Source: Tuctoria greenei (taxonomy: Eukaryota > Streptophyta > Magnoliopsida > Poales > Poaceae). From it: DNA of 64,000 bases. The notes under the pieces were generated by a model. The model was not told the origin of the DNA. It was given only the letters and a program-made list of their open reading frames with translations, and did not search any database. The position numbers and the translations under genes were made by a program. Numbering within the stretch: the stretch's first letter is position 1; every line of letters begins with the position of its first letter. The stretch covers positions 160,801,697-160,865,696 of the forward strand of contig JAYESD010000004.1 of NCBI GenBank assembly GCA_036927565.1, in the 5' to 3' direction. This document shows positions 18,851 through 30,328 of the stretch, one piece after another.

Positions 18851-21800
18851 TGTGGGGACCGGAGTCCACACTTTCCAGGAATTGCATTGGGTGGTGTCGT
18901 GCGATGCGACACCCAACAACACACATGTAAAGGAACGCATATTACATAAATCATTTGCTGAAATTTACAAAGATAGTCAGTTTACAAATAGTTTATAAAA
19001 ATAAACTACAGCGGAAGATAAGATTACAACTCTCGTACTTCAGTCTAATAAGCAAAAGAGAAGCCGTCAAGCCCACGGACGCTCCTCACTAGCCACGAAA
19101 ACCAAACAGTAGCTGCATGGTTCCCACATGAGTATATTACTTGGAGAGTCCTGAGTCTCATCGGACAACCAAATCATAAGCATAGAAGTTAGTACCTGCA
19201 AAACAACTTATATAGCAACCGTGAGCACGAAGGCTTAGCAAGACTTAACCGTCTCACCTAAACATGAAACTCTACATGAGGATAAGACATAAACATAGGA
19301 CGGCATATTGGCATAATGGACTCGCCTAAAGGTGGGTCCTTATTTTCAGATTTATAGCAGCAGCTTAAACCTTGTGCGGGGCAACATCGTAACTCCACAA
19401 TCAATCAAGAAACGCTTCAGCACGATGCTGCATGCCCAAGGTGGAAATTAAATTTAGTGAGCACTATACTCATGCATGCAACATAGCAATACCATTATAA
19501 TATAATGTTCATAACAGCAGCAATTAATTCTCATCTCAAGTGCAAGTATTTAACTACGTCACAACTCAGTGAACAAGTGGTACTCATAACCGCGAGGGAC
19601 AGTGATTCAAATCAATTATACCCGGAAAACACGACACGTACGCCCGTACTGGAAGTCACATTGGTGCACTCCACGGACGTCGTACGCAGCCAACTTTATC
19701 ATGTTCCGCCCAAGTTGAATCGATTCAATCATCTAGGACAGTGTCCCCACTCACGGTGCACCCTTCCGCTGTGAAGATGTCGTGAGCGAGTTTCTGTCTA
19801 CTGTGCTATGGCCGAAAGCCTGAGGCGGTCGCTAAAGTCTCAACAAAAGCTTCCCAAGGTACATCGGTTTCCTGGATCCCATATATCTAGTATGACTCTG
19901 GCACAGTTCAAACTAGCTCAACAGGGCGGCATACGGATCGGTCCTTAACTGACACAGGCAGGGCTACGCACACAAGTCCATGTCTTGCTGCATCCTATGC
20001 CCCTGCCCGGTCTTGTTTTCAGATTACTACTGCATTCTCTTTGAACCATTCCCGTGTGAAAAAGTCATAGCCATGCGAGTAGATTCCAACTACTCGACTT
20101 CTACCGAATCCTATACAACATTTAGCATAGCATAGTCTACACGATGAAATGACAACTATCCAAATTCTCCATGGGTTGTTCTGGTCATGCATGTGGATTT
20201 TCAATCACCTTAGCCCTAATGCACAATACTCACCCTAGACATATGTGATACAAATCAGAATTTTGTAATAGCACATAAATGCAAACTGGAGCTTGCCTGA
20301 ATGCGAGATGGTATCAAAGTTAATGTCCAGAGGTATGACTTCATGTAGCTCCGGGATCCTCTTGAGCTCGGCAACTAATCGATATGCAAAGAACTATGCA
20401 AGTTGATCAATACCGGTATTATATTATAGTTCAAAGGAAAGATAGTTAATTATATGAATTTATGCTTAATGGTTCTGGGAATTTTACAGGGGACATTAGG
20501 TGCTATGAGGAAGATCTGGACAAAAATTGGAGATGTTCAAGGAAGCTTGTTGTCTATAAAATTCCAACAAGTAAAAGCCTTCTCTGAATTTTGGTGGTAA
20601 TTCTGGAGGTCTATCATGGATACCAGTGGCTGTATCATACCGAGGGGGTCTCACTGGTTCTACGGAAATTTGTTCCACAAATTTCTAAGCTTCCTATTGG
20701 GACATATTGAATTTAGAAGTTTGGAAAATTTTCTGAAATAGTTCTGATGTTTTTGGGCATTCTATGACATGTTATGAAAATCTCCAGATTGAACTAGGTT
20801 ATTAAAGTCCAATGAAGCTGAAATTTTTACAGGAATTCCTAAACTTACTAAAGAACAATTTGGCGAAATTTCATAGTTTTCTATGAAGTGAACTATTAGA
20901 TAAAAATCAAACATGATTTTGCTTTAAAGGTCTCTTTAGGAAAATCTACGAATTTTCATGAAGATGAGGTTGTAGTTCTGGTTACTGTGGATAAATACAA
21001 AACCAACAAAGTTGGTTTGACAAATTTTGAAGCTTTATAATGATAGATATTCAATTTATAAATTTGCACAAGTTTCTGTACAATTTCTAAATTGAATTTG
21101 GCTATTTTATGTGCATAAAGAATACACAGGTGATCAGACCATGTAAATGAAGTCTAATGACCCTGAAGTTTTTACTGGAGTTCAAGGATATTCAAATGAA
21201 GGTTCTGGATAAAATTGGTATTTTTCAAAAGAGCAGAACTATAGGAATTAATTCTATAAGCATTTTGTTTATTTGAATTATGGAGAAATTCGTATGGACC
21301 ACTGGTAATTACTCTTAATGCTGGTTCTAACAAAATTTATTTGTGAATTTTTGGACAAGTATTCCTAGGTTTTATAGATTTTCCAAGTTGGGGCAAGATC
21401 TGGAATTAAGTTTAAATGGGAAAGTAAGTTTAAATGGGAAATTTTAAATGATCCAGGGGAGTTCACGGGTTTAAAATGGACCAATCGCTGGGCGGCAACA
21501 CAGAGGGTTACTGGATTAACCGCATGGTCACAAAAGATCCCCGAGCCGCAGCTGATCCGGGCGCACTGTTTCTTTGGCTGACAGCCGGGGCCCGCGGGGT
21601 TCGTCTTCTACCTCGCGGCACCGTCGTTTCCAACGGCGAGCGGCAGTGCCCGATGGTGGCCCCTCACCGCAGCCCGCTCCAGGGCACGGCAGCACTCCAA
21701 TCATGCCGCCCCCACCTAAAATTAGATGAGGAACACGGTGGTGTAGTCCTTGACGGCGATAGGTGGCCGGAAATGGCAGCGCGACGGCGGCGGCGGCAAT

Positions 21801-23092
21801 TAGGGTTTCGGCCATGTCGGCCGAGCCCTACGGTGGGTGAAACCGATCGGGAAGACCTCGGGAAGATTCATGGAAGCATGGGGAAAAAGAATCTGTCCAT
21901 AGGAAGGAGAGAAATGGCTTGGAGAATGGTAGCATCGATGGACCGAGGGAGGACAGACCGGCGGTTGGGGAAAAATTGTATTCCGGCGTGAATACTAGAT
22001 GAAACTCGATGGATTTTCTTCGAGGTGATGTGCCTGGCCATATCGAACAACATAGCACAAGTGCACAAGGAATAATTAACTGTATACAAGGAATTTCATG
22101 CGCGAAGCAACTGCACTCATAACCGAAGTTCGTCGGAAGAAAAGCAAATACTGGGGCTAGGCGACATGGCATGAGCTGAAACTTTACGATCAGCTAGAAC
22201 ATGAGCAGGCGAACATTTTTCCTTCTAGGATCGAGGCGAGATGATGGATGTATCGTCGGTTCGACGATGAGCAGAGGCGCGGCAAAACAAGGGAGATTTG
22301 CGACGGCCTCGGTTTCGAAGTTAACAGCTTCAGGGATGGCCTAGATGTGCATCACAAAGTTGTGCAAGAGCTTGGGGAGTGAGTAGAGGCAAAGAGAAGT
22401 GCTTAACACGGAATACCTTTGCTGTAAATTGTCTGGAAAGAGAAGGAATCGGGACAAAAGTGAAAATGGTGCTGGAGGCTTCAAGGTGAAGAAAGAGCAA
22501 GCTAGGGGCATGGAGGGGTATTAATAGGAGGCCAGGGCGAGCTGGGGGCAGCTCGAGTCGGCCACAATAGTGCAAGCAGCTGCCTGAACATTGCATGCAA
22601 TGCGGTGTCACTTGGAGAGCCAAAACAACACTTTGCTTTGGATGACAAGTAGGTCCCACCTCATCCTCATCCTTTCCACATCAATTCTACCACCTAATTC
22701 GTTCCAAAATTTGCTAGATATTTGTGGGATGGCTGGATTAATCATATAGAATTTGATTTTGAATTCCCATGGTTGATTTGACAAAGTTTCATTTAAATTC
22801 AAACTTGAATTTGAATATGAGTTGAATTCGATGTAGCTATTGAATTAAATAGCAAACTTGCTTCAAAAATTATGAAACTTCGCAGGGATGCTGTTTGGAA
22901 TATTTGGAATCCATTGGTCAACTGAAATCTTCTTGTTAATTTCATTTAAACAGTGGCTAAGTTTTTTTTTTTGAATTTCATCATTTGGAGTTTGAATGAA
23001 TTTGTTTTTCTCAATTCCTTTTTAATTATTTTTAACATTCAAAATTTTTTTCCTAACTGAACTTTGAATTTTTGGAAATTTGGGCTTTTACA
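18851..23092 (-). repeat. E1 5' LTR (4,242 bp)
   Basis: The boundaries are TG at 23092 (minus strand TGTAAAAGCCC, identical to the 3' LTR start) and CA at 18851-18852 (minus strand GGTCCCCACA), four bases from the primer site. The first 1.8 kb (21290-23092) pairs with the partial 3' LTR at 1-1794; the rest (18851-21290) has its partner outside the window. Parts at 18851-20220 are also recognisable in E5 (31860-33103). Frames such as 21476-21991 reappear with indels in the other LTR and are not genes. Confidence 0.88.
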
Positions 23093-23679
23093 AGAAATCC
23101 GGAATATGGATGATGGTAATGAATTATGGACTGATATTATGATGATTACATGCTTTATGATGGGTTTACTTCACATACATATGATATATTGCTTTTCAAA
23201 TGTTTTAATGTACTTTTCAGCACTTAGCCATTATTATTGTCATCATTTGAATCAGCTACATGTCATACTTTCCACACTTGCTGAGTACAACATGTACTCA
23301 CTCTTGCAATTTCTCCCCCAACAGTTGCAGGTCAGGATTGGGAGTTTAATGGCGATAATGCGGGGTTCTAGGTCGTGTCTACCGTCAGCTTGCCTGTGGT
23401 GTTAATTGGAGCTGCGCATACCTCCCTTTTGCCTATGCTGCTTAGTTTGCTTAGTTGCTTATTTAGTTTATTTCCGCTGCATTAGTTGAACTTGTTATTA
23501 ATATTCATTAGAGCTTGTATTTGAGGATATTATGAATTGTGTAATAAAATTTGGTTAATTAATCTTGTTCTGAGGTAATTTTCTGTATACTATTTTGTGA
23601 ATGCACTCGTCTGTGTGTGTTGAACATTATGGGCACACATATGCGTTCACTTGGTTCATTTTCTGAACCGGGTGTCACA
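23093..23679 (+). repeat. E3 5' LTR remnant
   Basis: The last 383 bases (from about 23297) match 29372-29754 closely and end in the same GGGTGTCACA. Upstream of that point (23093-23296) the two LTRs are not alignable by eye. Confidence 0.85.
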
Positions 23680-23682
23680 AAT

Positions 23683-23695
23683 TGGTATCAGAGCC
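23683..23695 (+). other. E3 primer binding site (initiator-Met type)
   Basis: tggtatcagagcc, three bases after the LTR end. Confidence 0.93.
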
Positions 23696-23943
23696 ACAGG
23701 TTGACCGTAGGATGCAGCCTAAATAGAATGGACACTTTAGAGCACATAGGAACACTCAGCAATCAATGTGTTTTTGTTTGGTGTGATGTTTGCTATATAT
23801 TGCTTGCTTGTGTGCTTAATAGAGGATTTTGGGATGCTTTAGCATTGCCATGTCCACCTAGGCTAGTTAGTTGTTTAGTTTCATATCCCTTGATGCATAT
23901 AGTTAGGAATGTCTTCTAAATTCTTATCTCTTGCTTTTCTTCA

Positions 23944-25020
23944 GATGGTAAGGACTCGCGACCAGAGAGATGTCAATGATGAGGAGGAGAACCATGGAGT
24001 ACCTATGAACAACAATGGACAAGGACCTGCTCATGGAGCTATCAATATTGAGCAGCTTTTCGCTATGCAAAACCAGCTCATGCAGACCATGATACGGACT
24101 ATGGGACAGCTGCAGACTGGCAACATCAACAATCAGCCTCACATGCCTCCACTGCCACCCCCACCTCCTCATAGCCAGTTGGGAGAGTTTATGAGGTCTA
24201 GGACGCCAACCTTTGCTCAAGAGATGACCCTATGGATGCGGATGATTGGCTCAAGTCCGTGGAGAAGAAGCTTGCTATAGTCCAATGCAGCGACCGGTAG
24301 AAGGTTCTATTTGCATCTCATCAACTAGTTGGAGCAGCTGTCAATTGGTGGGATTCACTATGCAATGCTCATGAGAACCTAGAGAGAATTACATGGGCCA
24401 AATTCAAAGAGAGTTTCCGTTCTCATTATGTGCTGGAAGGAGTTATGGTCTTGAAGAAGCAAGAATTTGAGAACTTGAGGCAAGGAAGATCGAGCGTTGG
24501 TGAATATCTCAATAAACTCACTCAACTCTCAAGTTATGCACCTGAGGATGTGAGCTGATACAGCCGAAAACAATACCTATTCATGAGAGGCCTCAACAAT
24601 GAAATTCAAATGCAATTACTCAATTGTGACTATGCCAACTTCCAGAAGCTTGTGGACAAAGCAATTGTGGTTGAGAACAAGGTCCATGAGTTGGAGCAAG
24701 ACAACAAGAGGAAGGCGCCATATCAATGACAGCAGCAAGTCATGTGCGCCCTCGCTTCGCACCACCCAATGTGCCTTACTTCAAATCTTTTGTGCCTGCT
24801 CATCGCCCTGTTATGCACCGCGCCCAACTCAATTTGTGCAACAGTGCCCTGTTATGCAAGCACCTAGGCCTCCAATGCCTTATGCACCTTGTGCCAACTT
24901 TCCGAGTGCAAATGTTCAAAATCAAGTCCGTCTGAATTATGGTGCAGCAAAAAAGTGCAATACTTGTGGAGAAGTTGGACACTTTGCACATCAATCTCCT
25001 ATGTCAGGCCTTGGTCAATG
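23944..25020 (+). pseudogene. E3 gag
   Basis: Gag starts at MVRTRDQRD, like E1. Readable order: a Gln/Met-rich head, a proline run, then after a frameshift near 24220 the capsid motifs ADDWLKSVEKKL, HQLVGAAVNWWDS and FKESFRSHYV, and RQGRSSVGEYLNKLTQLS. The zinc knuckle at 24957-24998 reads CNTCGEVGHFAH followed by Gln-Ser, so the fourth ligand Cys is Ser. At least three in-frame stops (for example near 24297, 24556 and 24727) and one frameshift are present. Confidence 0.85.
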
Positions 25021-25063
25021 AAGCAATGCGCCGAGGCAAAACTCAAGACCCAATGGAGGACAG

Positions 25064-25912
25064 TTGCAAGGAAACCGTGGACTGCAAAATTTTGCTTTTG
25101 GCAACGTGAACCATGTCTCTACGGAGGATGCTCAACAAGCGGATGACGTGGTCATTGGTATGCTTCTCGCAAACTCCAACCCGTTGACTATGTTATTTTA
25201 TTTTGGAGCATCGCATTCATTCATTGCATCGAAATATGTTGTCAAGTATAGTTTGCCTATCTCTCATATGAAGTTTACTCTATTGGTTAAGTCTCCTGGA
25301 GGAGAGATGAGGACAAACATAGTTTGTCCAAAAGTAAGCCTTAGAATAAGGGGGTAGACTTCTTTTACCAACCTTGTAGTCTTGGATTCCCAAGGATTAG
25401 ACATTATACTGGGAATGGACTAGTTGAAGAAGCACAATGGAGTTATTGAATGTGCCACAAAGACGGTGAAGTTGACCAACGAGGAGGGGATCACCGTAGA
25501 ATTTGAAGCAACTCAACATGCACCGAAGCAATTGGTGCTGAATCACATGGATGGTACTGCAATTGAGGAAATTCCAGTGGTGTGTGAATTTTTGGACGTG
25601 TTCTCGGATGAGTTGCCAGGTATGCCACCTGATCAAGATATTGAGTTTGTTATTGATTTAATACCTAGAACTGCACCTATAGATAAGAGGCAATATATGA
25701 TGCCTCCTATTGAACTAGCGGAGCTCAAGAAGCAAATTCAAGAGAAACTAGAGAAATGTTTTATTCGCCCTAGTTCATCACCTTGGGGAGCGCCCGTGCT
25801 GTTTGTGGACAAGAAGGATGGATCACAAATGATGTGTGTGGATTGCAGAGCTCTCAACGAAGTGACCATCAAGAACAAGTACACCTTGCCATGCATAGAA
25901 GATTTTGTTTGA
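25064..25912 (+). pseudogene. E3 protease and start of reverse transcriptase
   Basis: The protease region reads LFYFGASHSFIASKYV; the retropepsin Asp-Ser-Gly is replaced by Phe-Gly, so the catalytic Asp is lost. The C-terminal LDIILGMD pattern follows after a stop at 25355. From 25424 the frame covers the protease-RT linker (FLDVFSDELPGMPPDQDIEF) and the RT fingers (IRPSSSPWGAPVLFVDKKDG, CVDCRALNEVTIKNKY), ending at a frameshift near 25910. Confidence 0.87.
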
Positions 25913-26959
25913 TCAGATGAAGGGTGCATGTGTTTTCTCAAAGACTGATTTGTGGTCCGGATACATTCAAATGAAGATTAGACCGTCGGACATACCCAAA
26001 ACAGCTTTTAGCACACGGTATGGATCATATGAGTATACCGTTATGTCTTTGGATTGACAAATGCGCCTGCATATTTTATGTACCTCATGAATAAGGTCCT
26101 CATGGAGTACTTGGATAATTTCGTTATGGTGTTTATCGATGACATCATGATCTACTCGAAGAAGGAGTGGGAAAATGAGGAACACTTGAGTCTCACATTA
26201 CAGAAATTGAGGGAGCATCAATTGTATGCCAAGTTCAACAAGTGTCAGTTTTGGTTAAAGGAAGTGTCATTTTTGGGTCATATCATCTCAGGAGGAGGAG
26301 TATCGGTTGACCCAGGAAAAGTGAGGGATGTGTTAAAGTGGGAACCACCGCAAAACGTCAAGGAAATAAGGAGTTTTCTTGTAATGGTTGGGTATTACCA
26401 TCGATTCATCAAGGACTTTTCCAAGATAGCCAAGCCAATGACGGAGTTACTAATGAAGGGGAAAGCTTTCGAATGGACTACAGCTTGTCAAGAGAGTTAT
26501 GAGGAGATAAAGAAGAAGTTGACAACAGCCCCAGTTTTGACATTGCCGAATGTGAGCAAAAGTTTCGACATATACTGTGATGCATCAAGACAAGGACATG
26601 GATGCGTGCTTATGCAAGAAGGCCGAGTAGTTGCATATGGATCGAGGCAATTGAAGAAACACGAGCAAAATTATCCAACGCATGATTTAGAACTTGCGGT
26701 CGTGGTACACGCATTGAAGATTTTGAGACACTATATCCTTGGACATATGTATGAAATTTACACGGATCACAAGAGTCTTAAGTATATTTTCACACAAGCA
26801 GATCTGAATTTAAGGCAACAAAGATGGTTAGAGCTTATCAAGGATTATCATTTAGGAATCAATTATCACCCGGGAAAGGCCAATGTTGTGGTTGATGCCT
26901 TGAGTACAAAAGGAGTAAGTCACCAACCTACGGTTCAAGAGTTACCATCCGAGCTATGA
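25913..26959 (+). pseudogene. E3 reverse transcriptase palm and RNase H
   Basis: At 25915-26053 the palm motif FSKTDLWSGY is present with its catalytic Asp, then a frameshift. From 26054: FIDDIMIYSK (catalytic pair intact), the thumb/connection, FLVMVGYYHRFIKDFSKIAK, then RNase H with FDIYCDASRQGHGCVLMQEG, HDLELAVV and YTDHKSLKYIF, so its Asp-Glu-Asp are intact. It ends at a stop after the RNase H tail (HPGKANVVVDALS). Confidence 0.9.
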
Positions 26960-27025
26960 AAGGAGTTTGAACGGTTAAACCTCGGATTTGTAAATGAGAT
27001 GGAGATGATGGAGTAAAATCCAAAT

Positions 27026-27876
27026 TTGGAGCAAGAAATTCGAGAGGGTCAAACTAAGGATGAGGAAATTCAAAAAATCAAGGAATGGACCCAAGAGGGG
27101 ATAGAATTTAGATTTGATGAGGATGAACATGGTACTCTATGGCTTGGTAAGAGAATTATCGTGCCCAATGTGAAGCATATTCGGGAGACAATATTAAAGG
27201 GGGCACATGACTCGCCATACTCGATTCACCCCGGTTGTACGAAGATGTACAAAGACTTGAAGACATGTTATTGGTGGGCTAGCATCCAGAAGGACATAGC
27301 TGAATATGTAGCATTGTGTGATGTGTGCCAACGAGTTAAGGCGGAACAATAAAGGCGAGCTGGATTACTGTAGCCATTGAAGATCCCGGAATGGAAGTGG
27401 GAAGAAATCAGTATGGACTTTATAGTTGGTTTACCGCGTACCCTGTCCGGTCATGACTAAATTTGAGTATTTTGTGGACCGATTAACCAAGTCAGCTATT
27501 TTGTCCCAAAGAAGATAGTCTCGGATAGAGGTTCTCAATTTACCTCTAGATTTTGGCAGAAATTGCATAAGCATTGGGAACAAGGTTAAATTTTAGTTCA
27601 GCATATCACCCTCAAACAGATGGACAAACCGAGAGGACCAATCAGATTTTAGAGAACATGTTAAAAGCTTGTCCCTTGAAGCATGGGAAAAGTTGGGACA
27701 AGAGCTTGCCATATGCAGAATTTTCATATAACAATAGTTACCAAGCAAGTTTGAAGATGTCACTTTATGAAGCGCTTTATGGAAGGAAGTTTAGGACACC
27801 CTTATTCTGGAATGAGACAGGAGAAACTCAAGTATTTGGACCCGATGTGTTGCAAGAAGCTGAAAAACATGTCTAA
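27026..27876 (+). pseudogene. E3 integrase, truncated
   Basis: The zinc domain is readable (HDSPYSIHPG ... CDVCQRVKAEQ, 27026-27352). The segment 27353-27573 is broken: MDFIVGLP survives, but the stretch around the second Asp (VSDRGSQF) follows a deletion of part of the core. From 27574 the Glu-containing PQTDGQTERTNQILENML is present. The protein stops at 27876 in sequence that normally precedes the C-terminal domain, where LTR sequence begins. Confidence 0.88.
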
Positions 27877-29754
27877 ATCGACCCCTACTCATTTCAAACT
27901 CGAAATCCATCTAACCCTAGCCTCCACCTCTATATAAACAATTGAACCCCTTGGCTTGACATCTATTTGCCACTTTTCCTCCACACCCAAACCCTAGCTC
28001 GTCGAGAGCCACCATCAAGGAGGGAGGAGGAGATCCCAAGCCAGAAGAAGAAGAGGAGGAAACGAAGGAGGACCAAGATCTCCATCAAGTTTCGTTCTTC
28101 ATCACCAATTCATCTCCAAGTTCCTCACCAACCCTAGATCATCAAGATCCAAGTGTTACCTCCAAGTTTCTTGATTCATTGGAGTTCTAAACGCCTGGTA
28201 TACCTTCTATTCTCTTTTCCTTACGTGAATTCAACCCCAAATCTCAAAATTCACGTCGATCTAGGAAAACCCTAATTTGCCAATCTCGCGAAGTGCGCAC
28301 TTGTGTGGTCCCTAGCGGACTAGTCCGATTTTCCTGGTTAAATTGTGTAGAATTAATTCTAAAGTTAGATCTAATCAAATCCAAACCTGTATAAACTTGT
28401 AAATAACTATTAGAACTAGTTAGTGATGATTAAAAGCAACTCATTAACAAGTTCCACCTTGCATTTTCATAAATCATGCATGTCATGTCATATTGAGTAA
28501 TATTTGTGCACTCTTTGATCGTGTTTCTTGTCTTGTATGTTTATTGTGTGGATTAGACGGATTTGCGTTAGAGAGTGTTGTAGAGGATCACCAGCACCAA
28601 GAGTTTGAAGGCTTTGACCCGAACCAATCCCAAGAGCAAGACATGTGTCCTTGAACATATTGATCCTATTTCTAAAATAAATGTTTCGTTTTCAAAACTG
28701 CATGCTTGTGTCAATTTGATGGGAATCCTATGGTAGGAAGTTTACTAGATTTGTTAACCACCCTTGTCACCTGGAATTTATGGTGTAGAGTCGGGATGGG
28801 CTTTTTAACTTTTTGCTTCGCTTAATTAATTGGGATGGGAAAACAACTATACTACTTAATTATGCATTAATGAGATTATGATTAACATGAACTGGTTAAT
28901 ATCATATGATAATGGGTGATCTAAGCAAGCCTGGTATGTGGATGGGTTGGATGTTATGATGTTTTGCTTGCTTTAGATCTAAGGATTGGTTCATGCGAGA
29001 ATAAGCCAGGACTACAGTGCCACCACGAGGCTAAGTATGGGTGCGGTGTTGCTGATTAATTAGGGCTTTGCCAGTGCTATTTGGACCATTAAGGATGATC
29101 GGGAAGGGGTCGTCGGATTGGGTTTGTTGATGATTGGTGGGACTACCCTCGTATCCGAATGGCACAAGAGGGGGCCCTTGGTTGAAGATGTGCTTAGTTG
29201 GAGGCATCGCCACCGGTGAAACCTCAGTGGAGTCTAAATAGGCTTGTAATCCCTTTGTAAAGGCTATTTTGTGATCTCTTGGCCATACACCAAAGGAAGT
29301 GTAATTGGCATAAGGGAGGTTCTTTAGTCGCTGTCGAGTAATGAAATCACAAACACGTGGGTAATGTGGTACAAACTCTTGCAATTCACCCCCCAACAGT
29401 TCCAGGTCATGATTGGGAGTTTAATGGCGATAATGAGGGGTTCTAGGTCGTGTCTATCGTCAGCTTGCATGTGGTGTTAATTGGAGCTGCGCATATATCC
29501 CATTTTCTTAAGCTGCTTAGCTTGCTTAGTTGCTTATTTAGTTTATTTCCGCTGCATTAGTTGACCTTGTTATTAATATTCATTAGAGCTAGTATTCGAG
29601 GATATTATGAATAGTGTAATAAAATTTGGTTAATTAATCTTGTTCTGTGGTAATTTTCTGTATACTCTTTTGTGAATGCGCTCGTATATGTGTGTTGAAC
29701 ATCCTGGGCACATATATGCGTTCACTTGGTTCATTTTTGGAACCGGGTGTCACA
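27877..29754 (+). repeat. E3 3' LTR (5' end missing, possibly chimeric)
   Basis: A TATA box tatataaa lies at 27931-27938, followed by a CT-rich leader with aaccctagc, as in many grass gypsy LTRs. The last 383 bases match the 5' LTR remnant, ending in GGGTGTCACA at 29754. One ggactagtcc palindrome, the Sirevirus motif, occurs at 28317-28326. The minus-strand frame 29031-29396 shows no known domain. Confidence 0.8.
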
Positions 29755-30290
29755 TCAGGCCCTCGAACCCCGTACTCGGCATCACGATTGCGACGTCTCT
29801 CTCGCTGCCGCTCGATGATGACGTGGCCATCTAACTGAGCTTGACATTGGTCAACTGAGCCCTCAGGTCCTCTGTGGGGATCGTGCCAGCGCTGGTAAGC
29901 CTGTTAGATATAGAGTCGATGGTGCAACGGTCGATGGACGACGTGTGCAATAGCGACTCGTGATGTCTCCATCTATTGGGGAGTTGATGGCCACGACAAT
30001 GAAGTGGTCGATGTCTTGGACCCACTGCTGAGCCGCTCCCTTGGAAGCATTCAGCAACAGGGGGTGGTGGGGAAGAGCTCTGGCTGCTGCCAGAGCGCTC
30101 TTTGGGCCAACAGGGGAACCGATTGGGCCAGGATGTGTCTCGAGTGCCGTCATGGCCAGCTGTACCTGCACGGGGGCATGATGGATCAGAGAGCGTCGCT
30201 CGTGCGATGGATCTGATCACCGGACAATGGCCGAGGAAACCGCCATCCACGGGCCTGATGAACACCATGATGGTGAAAGCGCTGCCACTT
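29755..30290 (-). pseudogene. E4 gag N-terminal fragment
   Basis: One minus-strand frame (29863-30171) reads LAAARALPHHP, then NASKGAAQQWVQDIDHFIVV, which aligns with the E2 gag head LHAARALLQRPPPPDASQGA and MEQWRADVEHLVAA. The neighbouring frame 29831-30319 is a shadow. The capsid domain itself is missing beyond 29755. Confidence 0.7.
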
Positions 30291-30305
30291 TTTTGAGGGA
30301 AAAAG

Positions 30306-30324
30306 GCCCTACCCGACACGCCAA
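30306..30324 (-). other. E4 primer binding site
   Basis: On the minus strand TTGGCGTGTCGGGTAGGGC, a diverged form of the E2 site, five bases from the LTR end. Confidence 0.75.
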
Positions 30325-30328
30325 ATTT

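Larger units (their letters stand above)
1..23092 (-). mobile_element. E1: Ty3/gypsy chromovirus (Tekay/Del-like), minus strand, interrupted by E2
   Basis: Read on the minus strand from 23092 to 1, this element has a 5' LTR (18851-23092), a tRNA-Met-type primer site (18831-18846), a long leader, gag, protease, RT, RNase H, integrase, a chromodomain, a polypurine tract (1795-1812) and a 3' LTR cut by the window edge (1-1794). E2 with one target-site copy (7571-18179) is inserted in the leader. The order protease-RT-RNase H-integrase defines Ty3/gypsy, and the C-terminal chromodomain defines a chromovirus. The long LTR and initiator-Met primer site suggest the Tekay/Del lineage (inference). The five bases after the LTR, agaaa at 23093-23097, would be the right target duplication; the left copy is outside the window. 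Several frameshifts and stops make it non-functional. Confidence 0.9.
23093..29754 (+). mobile_element. E3: Ty3/gypsy chromovirus-like element, internally deleted
   Basis: Plus strand: 5' LTR remnant (23093-23679), primer site, gag, protease, RT, RNase H, a truncated integrase and a 3' LTR (to 29754). The 5' LTR is cut by the E1 LTR end at 23092, consistent with E1 having inserted into it. Both LTRs end in GGGTGTCACA. The sequence jumps from the middle of integrase (27876) to LTR U3 sequence, so the integrase end, any chromodomain, the purine tract and the LTR start are deleted. RT and RNase H sequences resemble those of E1, so I place it among chromoviruses, although no chromodomain remains. 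Confidence 0.88.

Noticed and set aside
21476..21991. 171-codon plus-strand ORF
   Set aside because: It lies inside the E1 LTR, is interrupted in the other LTR copy (about 178-686) and has no recognisable domain.
23683..23695. tRNA-Met-like sequences (also 18831 and 56876)
   Set aside because: Only the primer-site complement of the tRNA 3' end is present, next to LTR ends; there is no tRNA gene.
29031..29396. 121-codon minus-strand ORF that looked protein-like
   Set aside because: It lies in the E3 3' LTR opposite transcribed LTR sequence, and no domain was recognised.
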